DNA of 64,000 nt from Pipra filicauda (taxonomy: Eukaryota > Chordata > Aves > Passeriformes > Pipridae), in assembly GCF_003945595.2 (NCBI RefSeq), contig NW_024104292.1, forward strand, positions 2,860,756-2,924,755. Reading direction: 5' to 3'. The notes under the pieces are model-generated. The model saw only the letters and a list, made by a program, of their open reading frames with translations. It was not told the DNA's origin and ran no database searches. Below are positions 49,107 through 60,652 of this stretch, in pieces. How positions within the stretch are numbered: the stretch's first letter is position 1; the number at the start of each line of letters is the position of its first letter. A program made the position numbers and the translations under genes.

Positions 49107-50739
49107 CTCCACTTTGTTCCATACTCCATTCTGTTTCTCTGAGCAGATGTTAATTGTTATACTAGGGAGCATGTCGGCCTCAGTCCGTCCAGGGAATTGT
49201 AGCTGCTTTTTACCTTAAAATTCTGAATCCTCTCTAGGTTTAACTCTATCCATCATCCCACTATAGTGAACAATGAATTTTAGTTTAAATGAATCTAATC
49301 AGAAGTTGCACTGCACTACATGATTTAAAAACTTGTCTTTTTTTTAGATGCACAGTCAACTTAGATGAAGACAGAGAATAACCACACCATGGGGAACAGT
49401 TCATATTTAACCTACAGTATAGTCTATCTGGAATTTTGACTCAGAAATGGCAAGAGTGCTTATAGATACTTAGTTCCCATAGCATGCCTGAAAGCTACAC
49501 ACCCTACTTTGTGCTCCAGAGTCAGTGATATTCACAATGAAAGGAGGATGATTATGAGTCTTCAGGTGTTAAATCAATGGGGCAGTAAAGATGGACATAA
49601 CTAGGCTTGGTTTCAGGTCTTCTGTTACAAGTGTCCCATATGAAATTTTCAGCTTTCATGTAATTTCAATACTAGAAGAGGTAAAACAATCAAAAGACTT
49701 CTTTATTGTTAACTAAGAAACATTTCATACATCAACATCAGTCTCAGGACTTGTACTGTTCATTTGATGCACAACACATCAACAAGAAGACTTATCTTCT
49801 GAAATTAAAAGGTGATCTGTTAATAGGTAGTAGCTGAGCTGAGTGGCTACCTCTCATTTAATTTAGCCAAGGTCTATTTGTTCCTAATAAGAAGGTTGTT
49901 TCTTGGTGTTCTTAACAAAATTGGCCACTGGTTGAGGAACTGAATGAGCCTTAAATACAAAAGTTATGACTCAGAAATGCCTTAACTATGCAATTCTGAT
50001 CTGAAGTGACAATGGGATGTGATTCATCTAGAGAAGCATTGTTATTTTTCACACTGTTTGTCATACAAAGTACATTTTCCATCTGTGACCACCATGTTCA
50101 CATCCTTTCTGTCATTCTTAAATGCCCAAGATATTGATATACCAATCCAGTCATAGGAAAAGTTGAGAATTTCTTTGTATCTGAATGAGCTGTGCTTTGA
50201 CAACATGTTAATTGGATATGATCAAACCCTCTTTGCGAATGGACTTCAGGTCTCTTTAACATTTTTAAAATACCAGTCTCCATGTTAAGCCACAGAACAT
50301 GGAATATCGAGGAGCTAGTGTTAAGATCTACATGAATGCTACATCTTTCAAGATAAAAATTGATGACAATAATTATTTTATTTTGAGGCAAACTGTGGTA
50401 ATTAAAAATGTCATAAACTGTGACAACCTTCATGCAGTTGACCAAATATTTCAAACTTCTCTAATTCAAACAAAACAGTGATTTTAGAAAATTACTTCAG
50501 AGATTGTTTCTGATGATGTTCCCTTCTGCACTTCAGGATACAAAATTTATCTTAGTGGCTTGGACTTACATGAAAAAATAAAACGAAAAATGCCTCAGTC
50601 ATTTAGGACTTGGCATAATGGTGGATATAGTTGGCTTAAACTCTTTGTTCTGTTTGATAGCTCAGTCTGTGTGGACTTGAGCAACTCATTTAAACCCAGA
50701 TAATCAAATAAATATATTTAGCTATATAAATGCTGGTAC
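49107..50739. other. No certain feature; short minus-strand frames
   Basis: A 54-residue minus-strand frame at 50042-50206 has balanced composition with two Trp and a W-A-F-K-N-D-R-K-D segment, and overlaps the longer frame at 50098-50454 in another phase. I cannot assign either. They may be chance frames or decayed coding sequence. Confidence 0.35.
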
Positions 50740-51018
50740 TTAAGTACTATATGAAGTTTCATTTTTAATCTCTTTTACCTGATTTATTTGTCTGTTAAAT
50801 GGCAATGGAAGCACTTCCTCACCTCCCAGAAGTTGCACTGGAACATACTGTGAAGTTTTTGTTGTTGTTGAAGAGGGTGAACAGGTACTGTGGGTTGATA
50901 ATGGAATGCAGGAGCTGTAACCTGGCAACTGATAGATGTTTTCTGGCCTAAGAGAGAACTTCTGTGTTCCTAAGGCAGAAATTGCCAATTCATCTAAGTC
51001 CAGTAGGCAGTGATCCAT
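50740..51018 (-). CDS. Weak candidate first coding exon, unknown product
   Basis: I do not recognise this protein. A 92-codon frame starts MDHCLLDLDELAISALG, directly after an in-frame TAA, and has a balanced, non-repetitive composition with an acidic N-terminus and a Ser/Thr/Pro-rich middle (about residues 36-55). At codon 80 the minus strand reads AATCAG/GTAAAAG, a good splice donor (the intron would start at 50778), so the coding exon would be 50779-51018. After the donor the frame runs 12 more codons to a stop. The ATG context has T at -3 and G at +4, which is only fair. No second exon could be confirmed downstream on the minus strand. Chance frames of this length occur elsewhere in the window, so this is a candidate only. 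Confidence 0.22.
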   Translation of the reverse strand: MDHCLLDLDELAISALGTQKFSLRPENIYQLPGYSSCIPLSTHSTCSPSSTTTKTSQYVPVQLLGGEEVLPLPFNRQINQVKEIKNETSYST

Positions 51019-54000
51019 TTAAAAAACAAAATCCCTTTACAACTAGCAATATCCTGAGAAGACTTAGAAAAGAGAACTTGGACTAAGTATCTTATCAGTG
51101 GCCTTTCCAAGGAAGCTGGGATACCCTGATAAAACCTTTTGCTGCTCCAGCTTGCTCAAATCCTATAAACATACAAATGGGGCTTCCAAGGCTGTCAATC
51201 TGCTGTCTTTCTGAAAACTAAAATATTGTAAAAAGAAGGTGTTGCTGAGCAAGAGAAATAAAAGAAATTGAATGGCGAGCGTTGTTACAGCAGTTAAAAC
51301 CCCACAAACTAAATTCACAGAAGGTAAAAGGGAATGAAGAAAGTAAGTCAGATACCAGAATAAAGCAATAATTGTGAAGTGAAATGAGAACACTAAATGC
51401 AGAAGGTGATAATAGTTTTTAGCATTAAAAAAATAGAAAATGAATAGAAATAAATGTGTAATCAGTACAGAGGTAAAAAGAGAATTGGACTCTGTAGGAG
51501 TATGATCAGCAAGTTTTTAGGAACGTAATTAGGCATAAAAATAGTTGGCATGACACAGTGGGTGTTGAAAAGTCCTTCCTTTTAAATGTTCTAAGATGTG
51601 CTTTGAATCTACCAGAAAGTTGTTGTGGTGTTGGATTTTTTTATTTTTTGTGGTAGTAATTACAGACTTACATTGACCTAATTAGAATTTGAAGATGATT
51701 TTTTTGAATTTTAGAAGATTAATTTCCTTAAAAATGTCATAGCTGCTGATACACCTGGAAATGAACACTGAGGAGCAAAAACACTGTTCTGAGATTAATG
51801 AAGCAAACTAATCTGTTATTTAGGTATATAGTTGCTGTTTTAAACATTAGTTCATGGTCTGCTAAATTGCATAGTGCTCCTACTTTGGAAAAGAAGTGTA
51901 AAGGAGATCTTCAAGAGCTTCTGATGTTGAATAATTCCATTCTGAATACAACTAATAGGATACAGCATCCACTTTATTTTCCAAAGAAGAGAGAAAAAAA
52001 CAATAGGATATAGTGTGTCCATGTAAAATCGGTGAAAGAGTTAAACTGTCAGATGAGTGACTGTGATTAATGGGAGCCAAATTTAGTGCAGTAGGTGTCG
52101 CATGTATGATCATCAAAGGGAATTTTTTAAAAGGAAGGCTGGCCAAATGAGAAAACTTAGCTATGTGATATATTTTACCAAAATATAGCTGAAAGAAAAG
52201 AATCAATCACACATTGTGATCTAGCAGTAAACTGTTATTAAGAGAAAATATATGGTTAATAAAGATGGACATATGAAACTAAACCTTCAGGAGAGCATAG
52301 AAAATGGGATAGATTTGTACTGCTGACCTCATCATCAGAGCAAATGGAGAATAGTGTGTTGTGAGTCATTGAAAAGTATTAAAACTAATAGAGCAGTAAC
52401 AATGAATGATTTCAATGGTACACACACAAATCGATCAAATATCACAATAAATGTCAGGAGAAGTAGTTTCCTAATGATTTTAAACAATTAACTCTTAGAA
52501 AAAGTATTTTTAACATGTACAAGTTAAGAAATTCCCCTCAGCCTATTCCCTGAAAATAATGGAAAAAGAAACAGCTGAGGTGAAGGCTTTAACAAATACT
52601 GACCTTAACAGATTTAGAAAAAAACCCACCTGTTCTATTTGGAAAAAAAATAACAGAATGCTTTCAAATGCCATTTATCTTCATTAGATATAATTAAAGT
52701 GCTGCCCTTAACAAACATACTCTACTAAAATCAAACCCACAAAACTCACTTGATATCATAGAATCTAAATGTTTCATGATAATGTGTTGTCTGACAATGC
52801 TTTTGTATTCAGAGTTGTTGCCTCCCACAGTTTCTCAGTTCCCAGATACTGTAGCCCTTACTATAGCTGTAGCAAGAGGACTAAGTCTGTAGGTACATGC
52901 TCCCTTATGCAGACTGATTTTCCAGGCAGTTGGTTCCTCGTGGACTGGGCAGCTGAAGGAGAACAAAAAAAACATTTTATCCTCCAAATATGGAATTTTT
53001 CATAATTTGTCTTTCATTGAAAAATTTAAACTCCTCTTTTTTTCTGTCTCATTTAAGGGTATTAATGCTTTCCAAAAACACAATAAAAGGACATTTCACT
53101 CTTTGGCAAGCCCTAGTTAAAGTGCCGGTATATGGAAGCTTCCTAAGCCCATCTTTTAAAAATCACGGAGACATGGAAGCTACTGTATAAGAGAAAATAG
53201 ATAATTGATCTTAAAGCCTCTGTAAGTATTTGAAAGCAAATTAAGAGTTGAAAGTTTGGAACTGTGAGAGTCTCTGATCTGCAAACAGTCGAAATGCATC
53301 ATCTCAAGTTAATTTTATCTGTAATGAGCTCAAGTGGGGTGGGGATTGGAATAGAAATTACTTTGGAGACATTTGTTTGCATTTCCTGAAACTCAACCTT
53401 TCTAAAACCTGGTCCAGTCTCAGAAATGATTCAAGGTATTACATTCTTCTTAAACATGAATTTGGAATCACCTCAAGGGGTCAGTATATTTATTTCTGTA
53501 CTGTATTTAGAAGCAGTTTTTCTACAATTCCCTTTTGTCCTTATGACAATCAATAGCAGGATCCTTCTAGGAAAGTCCATCTGGATATGCTAATGCTTCC
53601 AAAGACAGATGGCATATGAAATAGAGTCACACTATGCTTTATTATGACCAAATGCACAACTAAATGCAGCATGAATTAAATTTTGTCTCCAAAATTTTTT
53701 TGAGTCTTTATCTTAGTGTGAACATACTTCCAATAAGTAAGATGCAAAATAAGTTTTAACATGAGAAAAGATCCAAGGTAGTGCTTAAAATGCACACTAG
53801 ACATAGTCAATATCAGAGCATAACTTCTATGTTCAACACTTTAGTGTTTTTTCCATATCTCAGCCCTCATGAAATGCCATAGTCAGTGCTGAGCATTCAT
53901 TTCTTTTCCACCAGAGATTCCCTTGTATGTCAGGTGGCAAGAGCAAGGTATATGTCAGCACATGGAAAATAAGTGCTCAAAGTGCTCAGTGATGAAGTAC

Positions 54001-54539
54001 TGCCTTGGAGGAAGCAGCAGCTAAAGCTGAACCCTGAAACCTGTAATAGTAAAACTGTGTGACCTCTGAGCAGCAGCAAGTTTGATCAAAGATATCTTCC
54101 AGGTATCACTGATGATTTCCACCTCTGGGACAGAAGACCAAGTGCTACAGAGGGGAAAGAATGTCTAATGACATCAAATCGATTTTGGATAAGTTCATGA
54201 TTATTGGTCATGATTCATGTGGGTACTGGCCACAGAGGTAATGAAAGGAGATTGATTCTGTTGGAAGAACTGAAGTAGACCAAGAACAGTCCAGGCAGGG
54301 ACTGCTGAAATGTTCCCAGGACAATATTAAGGCCACCATATACCATGGATAAATGTCAAATTACTGAACCTAAATTTTTTAACCTTGAAAATGAACAGAT
54401 AATGGAACAACTCTTAGAATCCCATAAAGGAAGAAATTATTTTGAGCAGTACATATGCTTTGCTTACAAATGTGTCTACTATCGAAACACTACATATAAG
54501 TGAATAGTACACATATGTACATACATTCCAGAAAGAGGA
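51019..54539. other. Unique AT-rich sequence, possible decayed CR1 pieces
   Basis: No gene. AATGAATGATTTCAATGGTA near 52402 and AAATGTCAGGAGAAGTAG near 52450 resemble part of the endonuclease region of ancient CR1 elements, and could be an outlying piece of the element at 54540-56616. The match is too weak to annotate. The remaining frames have no recognisable domain. Confidence 0.4.
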
Positions 54540-56616
54540 GCAGAGACCAACCACCCAATCTAATAATGCTTAATTTTAAGAAGGGTATTTTCCTAAATTA
54601 GAAAATCATGTTAAACAAGAATTAGAAAGAACAGCTAAGAGGGCATATATTTGCATGTTATGTGTAGACTGTTGTGCCGTAATATGATGTGCCGTAATAT
54701 GGATATGGTATCAATATTTTAAAACAGATTGAGAATCAATACAAATAATAGTAAATAACACGAATTTCTTACAAATAAAATGAAGGGAAAAAAAATCCCC
54801 AATTACCTTCACAGTTAAATGATGGAATAAATCCTAGAAAAAACCCACAGAATAAGTCTGTCAGATAAGAGAGATTTCTAAGGCTAAAAAACATCCTTAA
54901 GAAAGCTGTAGCTGTATTCAATAAGGAAAATAAAATAAAGAGTATAGCAGATTAAATTAAATAAAAACAGTGGCAAGCCAGTCAAAGGAGATTTGTAGAA
55001 AATTATGTAGAAGGCTTAAAACTCATTAAAAGAATTAAAAATTCAAACACACTGAGATACGGGGAAACCACAGAGTCTTTATGGCCCAAAAAGATCAATG
55101 AATATAAAGTGATCTTAGAAAGGATGAATCCGTGGCCAAAAAACTAGTTTTTGCACCTGTGTTCAGTGGGTAGGAGTGGGGAAACAGCATATGACAGACT
55201 TTGTTTTCATGCAAAGTGAATTTGAAGATTTGTCTAATGTGGAAATGCCAGTAAAAGCCATCATACAACAAATGAAAACAATAAACAATTACAACTAGAA
55301 AGATCTACAGATGTGTAATGGAACTAAAGTGATGAATTATAGATCGTTGTACCTAAACTCTTGCATAAATTTGACTCGGTACCTGTGATTCAGGAAGTGA
55401 CAGATATGCCAATTTCCAAAAGTGTTACCTGGGAGAATTCAAAGTACTGTCGACAAGGTAATCTGTATCAGATCAATTAGCCAGAACAGTGTTATGGGGC
55501 ACATGGATAAAGGAAAAGAGTTAATACCAGTTTTATAATGGGAAGTCATCTGTTATGAATCTATGGACTTCTTTGAATGAATGAATAAGCACAATTAAAG
55601 GATATGCAGATTACCTACCCAGTTTTCTACAAGGCAACACATTAGCAAAGTCTCTTAATAAAGATGTTGTGAGAAAAGAAAGATGATATTTCCTTGAATA
55701 ACGTTTATAAGATAGGAAACAAACTGCGGGAATATGCAGCCTCTACTGTGAAGGGAAGGCACTTTTGCATTTTATGGGGATTGTTGAGGTGCTCACAATA
55801 CTAGGTGCTAATAAACAGTTATTCCGATTGTCAAGTTTTTGGAAACACAGAAGCTGACAGTGAAGAACTGGAGAAGAACCTCCTGATGCTGATTGACTGA
55901 GTGATATTGTATCAGCTAAATGCCTTAGAAAGTGAGGCTTTGGAAAACGACTTATTTACACGAACATCCTTTCCCAAGTACTACAATATAGGAATGGGAT
56001 TCTAGTTCTGTAATATTAAAATGTCAGCTTAATGACCAGTAATTAAAAAAAAATTACATATTACTAAGTCAAAAACACCCAAAGAAGAAAACCAAAATAT
56101 AATGCACTAGTGATACACATCCTGAATGGCACATGCTGTTTAGGTCCTTCATTTAAAAAGGTAGAATTGGAAAGTGTACAGACAAATTTATCAAGGTAAT
56201 TAAAGGTATGGTATGAACCTTCCTTATGAAGGCGTTCATTGAGAAAAGAGAGGACTGATTTGGAGGGATGTACTGGAGAAATCTATAGAATTGTGAATGG
56301 CATGGGGAAGATGAATAGGGAACAACAGTTCTTATCTGAAACAAATAAAAGAGATAATTAGTTTGCACAGTATGTGGTTAAGATGAGATGCTTGTCAAAG
56401 GATATTCTGGATGGTAAAAACAAAGATTCAAAGAAGAGAAAAAACATAAATTGTGTTGTAAAGTTGAATTAATAGTTGAGATACTCATGAGCTGTTAATG
56501 CTGGAGATTGGTTCCCTTTCATTGGCCTTGTCTGTTGGCCACAGAACACTAGCCTAAAGTGGCCTTTGCTTTTCTTCTGCAAACTTCCTTATGTTCTTTT
56601 ATGTCCTACAGATGAT
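54540..56616 (+). repeat. Ancient CR1-type LINE, about 2 kb, strongly decayed
   Basis: Successive segments match, in order and orientation, the ORF2 and 3' end of old amniote CR1/L3-like elements. TTAATTTTAAGAAGGGTATT (about 54569) fits the linker before RT. GTTTTTGCACCTGTGTTCAG (about 55147) and GAACTAAAGTGATGAATTAT (about 55320) fit the start of RT. ACATGGATAAAGGAAAAGAG (about 55501) and AAGATAGGAAACAAACTGCG (about 55709) fit the RT core. TAGAATTGGAAAGTGTACAG and TTAAAGGTATGGTATGAACC (56162-56220) fit the block after RT. The 3' end is TTGGCCTTGTCTGTTGGCCA, then AGTGGCCTTTGCTTTTCTTC, then TTCCTTATGTTCTTTTATGT, a worn TTCTTATG-type terminal microsatellite. Frequent stops and indels exclude activity. 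The 5' edge is uncertain. Confidence 0.75.
54673..54702. repeat. 15-bp tandem repeat, two copies
   Basis: TGTGCCGTAATATGA followed directly by TGTGCCGTAATATGG, one mismatch. It lies inside the ancient CR1 and is probably a later local slippage. Confidence 0.9.
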
Positions 56617-58421
56617 TGATGCAGTTTCCTGGATTCCCTGAGTCAGGTCCAAAGAATTCTTTCCTGACATGCAAGACTGAAAATGTAGTATATCAATGGT
56701 TGCACTTCACTGGGTAAAGGGGAATAGAAAACATTATCTCTGTAAAATGGCATAATCTAATTTAATGCTTTTTTTCCTAACTGTTCCAACATGAGACATT
56801 AAGTATGGTTGTGGATACAGATGTACCTTGGAAAATGTGTTATTTTCATTTCTTAAATGTGATGAAATTGCTGTTTGCCTAGATGACTTGCACAAGACAC
56901 AAAAGCAGAACATAGGCCTTTGTGAGATTTTAGCTGTGCCATGTGCTGTTCATAGCAGGTGTACTGACATGCACATGATTCAGTCAGGCTTCTTCTCTAT
57001 TGATGTATTTCTCAGTTTGATTCAGAGGTTAAGACTGAAATCAGGAGAACCTTTAATGAAAGGCACTTCCAGGAACAGACTTGAAGCATAGCTGGAGATG
57101 GTCCATATAGCCAAGAAAAAACTGAATTATCCAGGTCACACATATGTAAAGAAATTATGTTTTTGTAAATAATTTTATCTTAAATTATAGCTAATTAAAA
57201 CCTATTCAGTAAAGAGTTGTCTGATAGGAGCTGTTTCCTAGAGTTCTTCATCAGTTGATTTGAAAATGTATAATGAAGAAAAGGACAAAGAGTATGTATA
57301 AGGATCTAGGATACTGGTTAAATGTAATGTAAGGCATCCACATGGCAGAAGGGTACTTCTGAAAATGGCTTCTGTGAACACGAAGAAATAGCTCAGCATC
57401 ATAGACATAGCCTATTCTCATAGTAGAAAATGTTTGCATTTTTAGATAGAGAAAAATGGTCACATTTGCTCCTTCCTGTTCATGGAATTATCCTGTTGCA
57501 ATTATTTATCTTAAAAAAAAAACACCACTTTTTTTTTTTTAGAATAGTTCCCTATCTAGATGATTTTCCTAGGGTTCTTCCTTTACATATTTAATATTTT
57601 GTAAAACTACTGTTGGAATGATATTTTTAAACAATTTTTTAAATTCAAAACAAGTGCAGCACTTCAGAAAACAATACATTTTCAGAGCTATATTTTGTTC
57701 CAGGTGCAAAGCATACTTTTCAGTGGTCTGTTGACAGATTCTGTGGTAATATGTGGATTTCCATGTTTAACATTTAAAAACAAATTATGTCAAATAAACA
57801 TCAAATCAATATCCCATCAACATGACGAAATGGTGATTCTAATCGTAAATTATAGTCCTGCAGAGCAATTCATCTGCTAATAATCTATTTTGTGCATATC
57901 AAACATTATGTTCAAACAAAAAAAAAAAAACAACCCAGTCTTCATGAAGAGAGGAAATAACATCCTCATTAATGAGAATTGTGCATAATTCCTATTATTC
58001 TGACACAAAAAACCATACAGCAATCTAATGAACTATCTGTGCTCCTTGAAAGCTGACTTGAAGATTAATCTTTGTTAACTACTTGTTTAATGTTATACTT
58101 AATAATTGGTTACCCTGTAGTCCTATATCATCCATCACTTTACTGAACTAAATCAATGCCTTATTTAACCTGTAAGAGGTTGTTTATCTTTGCTTAAGGT
58201 TACTTTGGATAAAAGATATCTGAAAGGATATAGAGTTCTGATTTTATGAGAGTTTGTTCTGCATGCAAACCACAATTTGTTCTTTATGTTTCCATGTTTA
58301 TTTCTTTCCACAATAAAAAAGAACCTTTTATTGCTATTTTCTTCAACATAAATGGCAACCCCATTACTTTATATCCTAAATATAAAGTAATTTGACTCCT
58401 AAATATTTTCATACATTCTTC
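56617..58421. other. Unique AT-rich sequence, no gene seen
   Basis: Homopolymers occur at 57513-57522 (A), 57529-57540 (T) and about 57918-57930 (A). The plus-strand frame at 56828-57091 (87 codons) has a balanced composition but no domain I recognise. Sequence near 57960-58190 has several TAAT words and may be conserved, on impression only. Confidence 0.45.
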
Positions 58422-58426
58422 AATGT

Positions 58427-59674
58427 TGTAGTGGTTTGAACCTTGTTTTCCCCAGAGGTTAAGAGAAGTGGTAGACCCCAAGGGGTGGAAACCCCTGGAA
58501 GTTTTGAAGTTCTGCCCAATGGACGCTCCTGCAGAAATGTAAACATACCACAACCAGACCGGAAAAGAAGAGTTGTACTTTTGGTTGTTGTAGGAGAGGT
58601 GGCCATTTTTGTAGAGCCACGAGGAAGGGGCTCTGAGCCCCTTGGGCCCTCTGGGGCCTCCCAGCCCCTGGCTGGGGGGCTGCAGGGACCTGGAACAGCA
58701 TAAAGCTGGGCTAGGTGCCTGTAGGTATGCCGGGAGATGTTTTCTCCATGGGCACAGAGCAGCAGCCGACACTGACCAGAGAAATGGTGGCAGAGAGCCA
58801 GAGATAAGGACCTGAACTGGAGGAGTAGCAGAAGCAACATGCAGCACCAGAGAAAGGACTCCTGGAAGGAGAGCCGAGGAAAGGAGAGCCAGCAGCTGAG
58901 AGCTACAGAGTTCTTGGGGGTAAGACTGTACCAGCCCCCCAAAACTCCCTTGAGACCCCTCTTGGAGAAGAGGGACATGGACTCCTATTTTGGAGAGTTT
59001 TAGACATGCAGCACCGGAGAGAGAGGAGCTGAGAAGCTCAAAAGACATCCCGCAGCTGGACCGGGACGGCCAGATGGAATGCGGGGGGAGTTGACCTTGG
59101 CTCCCCCCCTTGCACTGCTGCCACGGTGGCAGCCTGAGAGACAGGGCACAGAGGCCCTGCAAGAGATACCAGACCGTCACGAAGACCCCCCTGTGTCTTC
59201 GTGATATGACCGTGGTGAAACGACCTTGCCTGGGGTTACGAAGCCCACGGAAGACCCCCCGGTTGTGAGGCGATGGGGCCGAGAGAGAGGCTTGTATGCC
59301 TCCCTCATGGAGAGCTGGCAGAAAGCCAGCTATCAGCTGCTGCATGCATGAGATGAGGAGAAACCTGCTGCATTAGAAGATCCTGCTGTTTAAGGACTTG
59401 AAGGGATCTGTCCTTCTTTCCCTCCTGGACTTTTATTTGGAGGAGAGAAGAGATCTGATCCACTGTAAATACTATATGTCATGGTAGAGATAGTTTGTGA
59501 TCATGTGTATAATGTGATGTTATATTTATTTGTACAGTCATTGTAATATATTCCCTTTTTCCCACTTTGAGTCTGGTGTGTTTTGTCTGGAAAAACCCAT
59601 CTCACATTAGGTTGAGATGTGGGAGAGGGCTTAGACTAGGGGATTGGATTTTGGGGCTATCTCAAACCATGACA
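58427..59674 (+). mobile_element. Solo LTR, 1248 bp, ERVL-like, perfect 5-bp TSD
   Basis: It begins TGTAGTGGTTTGAACC and ends CTCAAACCATGACA, with imperfect inverted ends (GTGGTTTGA / TCAAACCAT). AATGT at 58422-58426 and AATGT at 59675-59679 form an exact 5-bp target duplication, which sets both edges to the base. The 5' half is markedly GC-rich against the AT-rich surroundings. It has no internal retroviral genes, so it is a recombined solo LTR. A 353-codon minus-strand frame (58284-59345), with overlapping frames of 189, 86 and 80 codons, runs through it antisense. That frame starts inside the LTR and ends 143 bp outside it, so it is not a gene. Start orientation is set by the TGTAGTGG end, as in related bird LTRs. 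Confidence 0.93.
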
Positions 59675-59679
59675 AATGT

Positions 59680-60575
59680 AAATGGGACTTAGTAAATTAT
59701 CATAATCTATTGTGCATTACAAATATTTCCTGCAAACTGTAAAGTTTAAATTCTAGCTGCTTTTAGTTTGGCAGAGAATTTCCCCAAGTTTGTCTGTGTA
59801 GAGTCTTATAAAGATTTTAAAACAAAATGTTTAATAGTGGTCTTTAAGAATTAAATTTTTCTTCTGGTAAGACCTTGGCTGGAAGAGGTCCATATTACTT
59901 TGAATTTTCTGGCTGTAACTGTATTCCACTATTTGACATCTTGCTGATGTGAGAAATAGCACACGTTCATACTGTATAATTTTTTTCCCAGTAAAATAGA
60001 AATAATTGTAGTAAAACTAAAAAGGTAAATGGATAAATAAATAAGGAGAGAAAAATAATGCCAAAGGTTAGTTTTATTTTCACCAAAATCAACAAAATAC
60101 TAGTTATAGTTCCCACTGCGGTGATATCTCAATCCCTTGCCACATATGTTGCATCTGGTTTTCAGCACACGATATTAACTTTAATACTTTAATACATTTA
60201 TACAAAGCATCTGAATTAAAATTGCTTGGGGGACTATAATTTTAAATATGTTGTCTTTTGTGTGCATAACAACAGAGGAATAATGCACCATTTATGTATT
60301 TTTCCTCATTTAATTACGTAAAGAATTGATTACACACCTCGTGGTGTGCTGCTACTGCACTATGGAACTATTACCTGGATTTTCAGCCAGTGAGAACGTT
60401 ATAACAGGTGAAATCTTGAAGCTACAATTGTTTGCGGCAGACTCTGCTCTGGTATGATTAGCATGGAGGGGATACAGCACATTAACATCAAGACATTGCA
60501 AGGTCTTTCCTTGCCTTGCAATAGACTTTCCCTGAAACTTGAATTTTAATTCTAGTCTCTTGGGAAAGAACAGCT
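59680..60575. other. Unique AT-rich sequence, no gene seen
   Basis: The minus-strand 106-codon frame at 60352-60672 begins in the relic repeat just downstream and has no domain. Nothing else was recognised. Confidence 0.5.
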
Positions 60576-60652
60576 GCCTGATCTTGTGCTCGGTTACACG
60601 GGTGTAAATCAGAAAGGACTCCCTGAATTGAGTGAAGTTGTTCAAGTATGAA
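60576..60652. repeat. Amniote relic repeat with TTACAC...GTGTAA palindrome
   Basis: GCCTGATCTTGTGCTCGG, then TTACACGGGTGTAAATCAG, then GGACTCCCTGAATTGAGTGA resemble a widespread old repeat of birds, crocodiles and turtles in which a palindromic TTACACCGGTGTAA precedes a 'GGAGT...TTGAAGT' segment. The arms TTACAC (60594-60599) and GTGTAA (60602-60607) are perfect. I recall the family from reptile and bird genomes but not its name, so the assignment rests on memory of the pattern. Confidence 0.55.

Noticed and set aside
51163..51393. Hydrophobic 76-codon minus-strand frame near the candidate exon
   Set aside because: AT-rich composition gives Leu/Phe-rich chance frames; there is no splice or domain support.
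58409..58978. 189-codon minus-strand frame overlapping the 353-codon one
   Set aside because: Both lie in the solo LTR; overlapping long frames in two phases indicate a composition effect.
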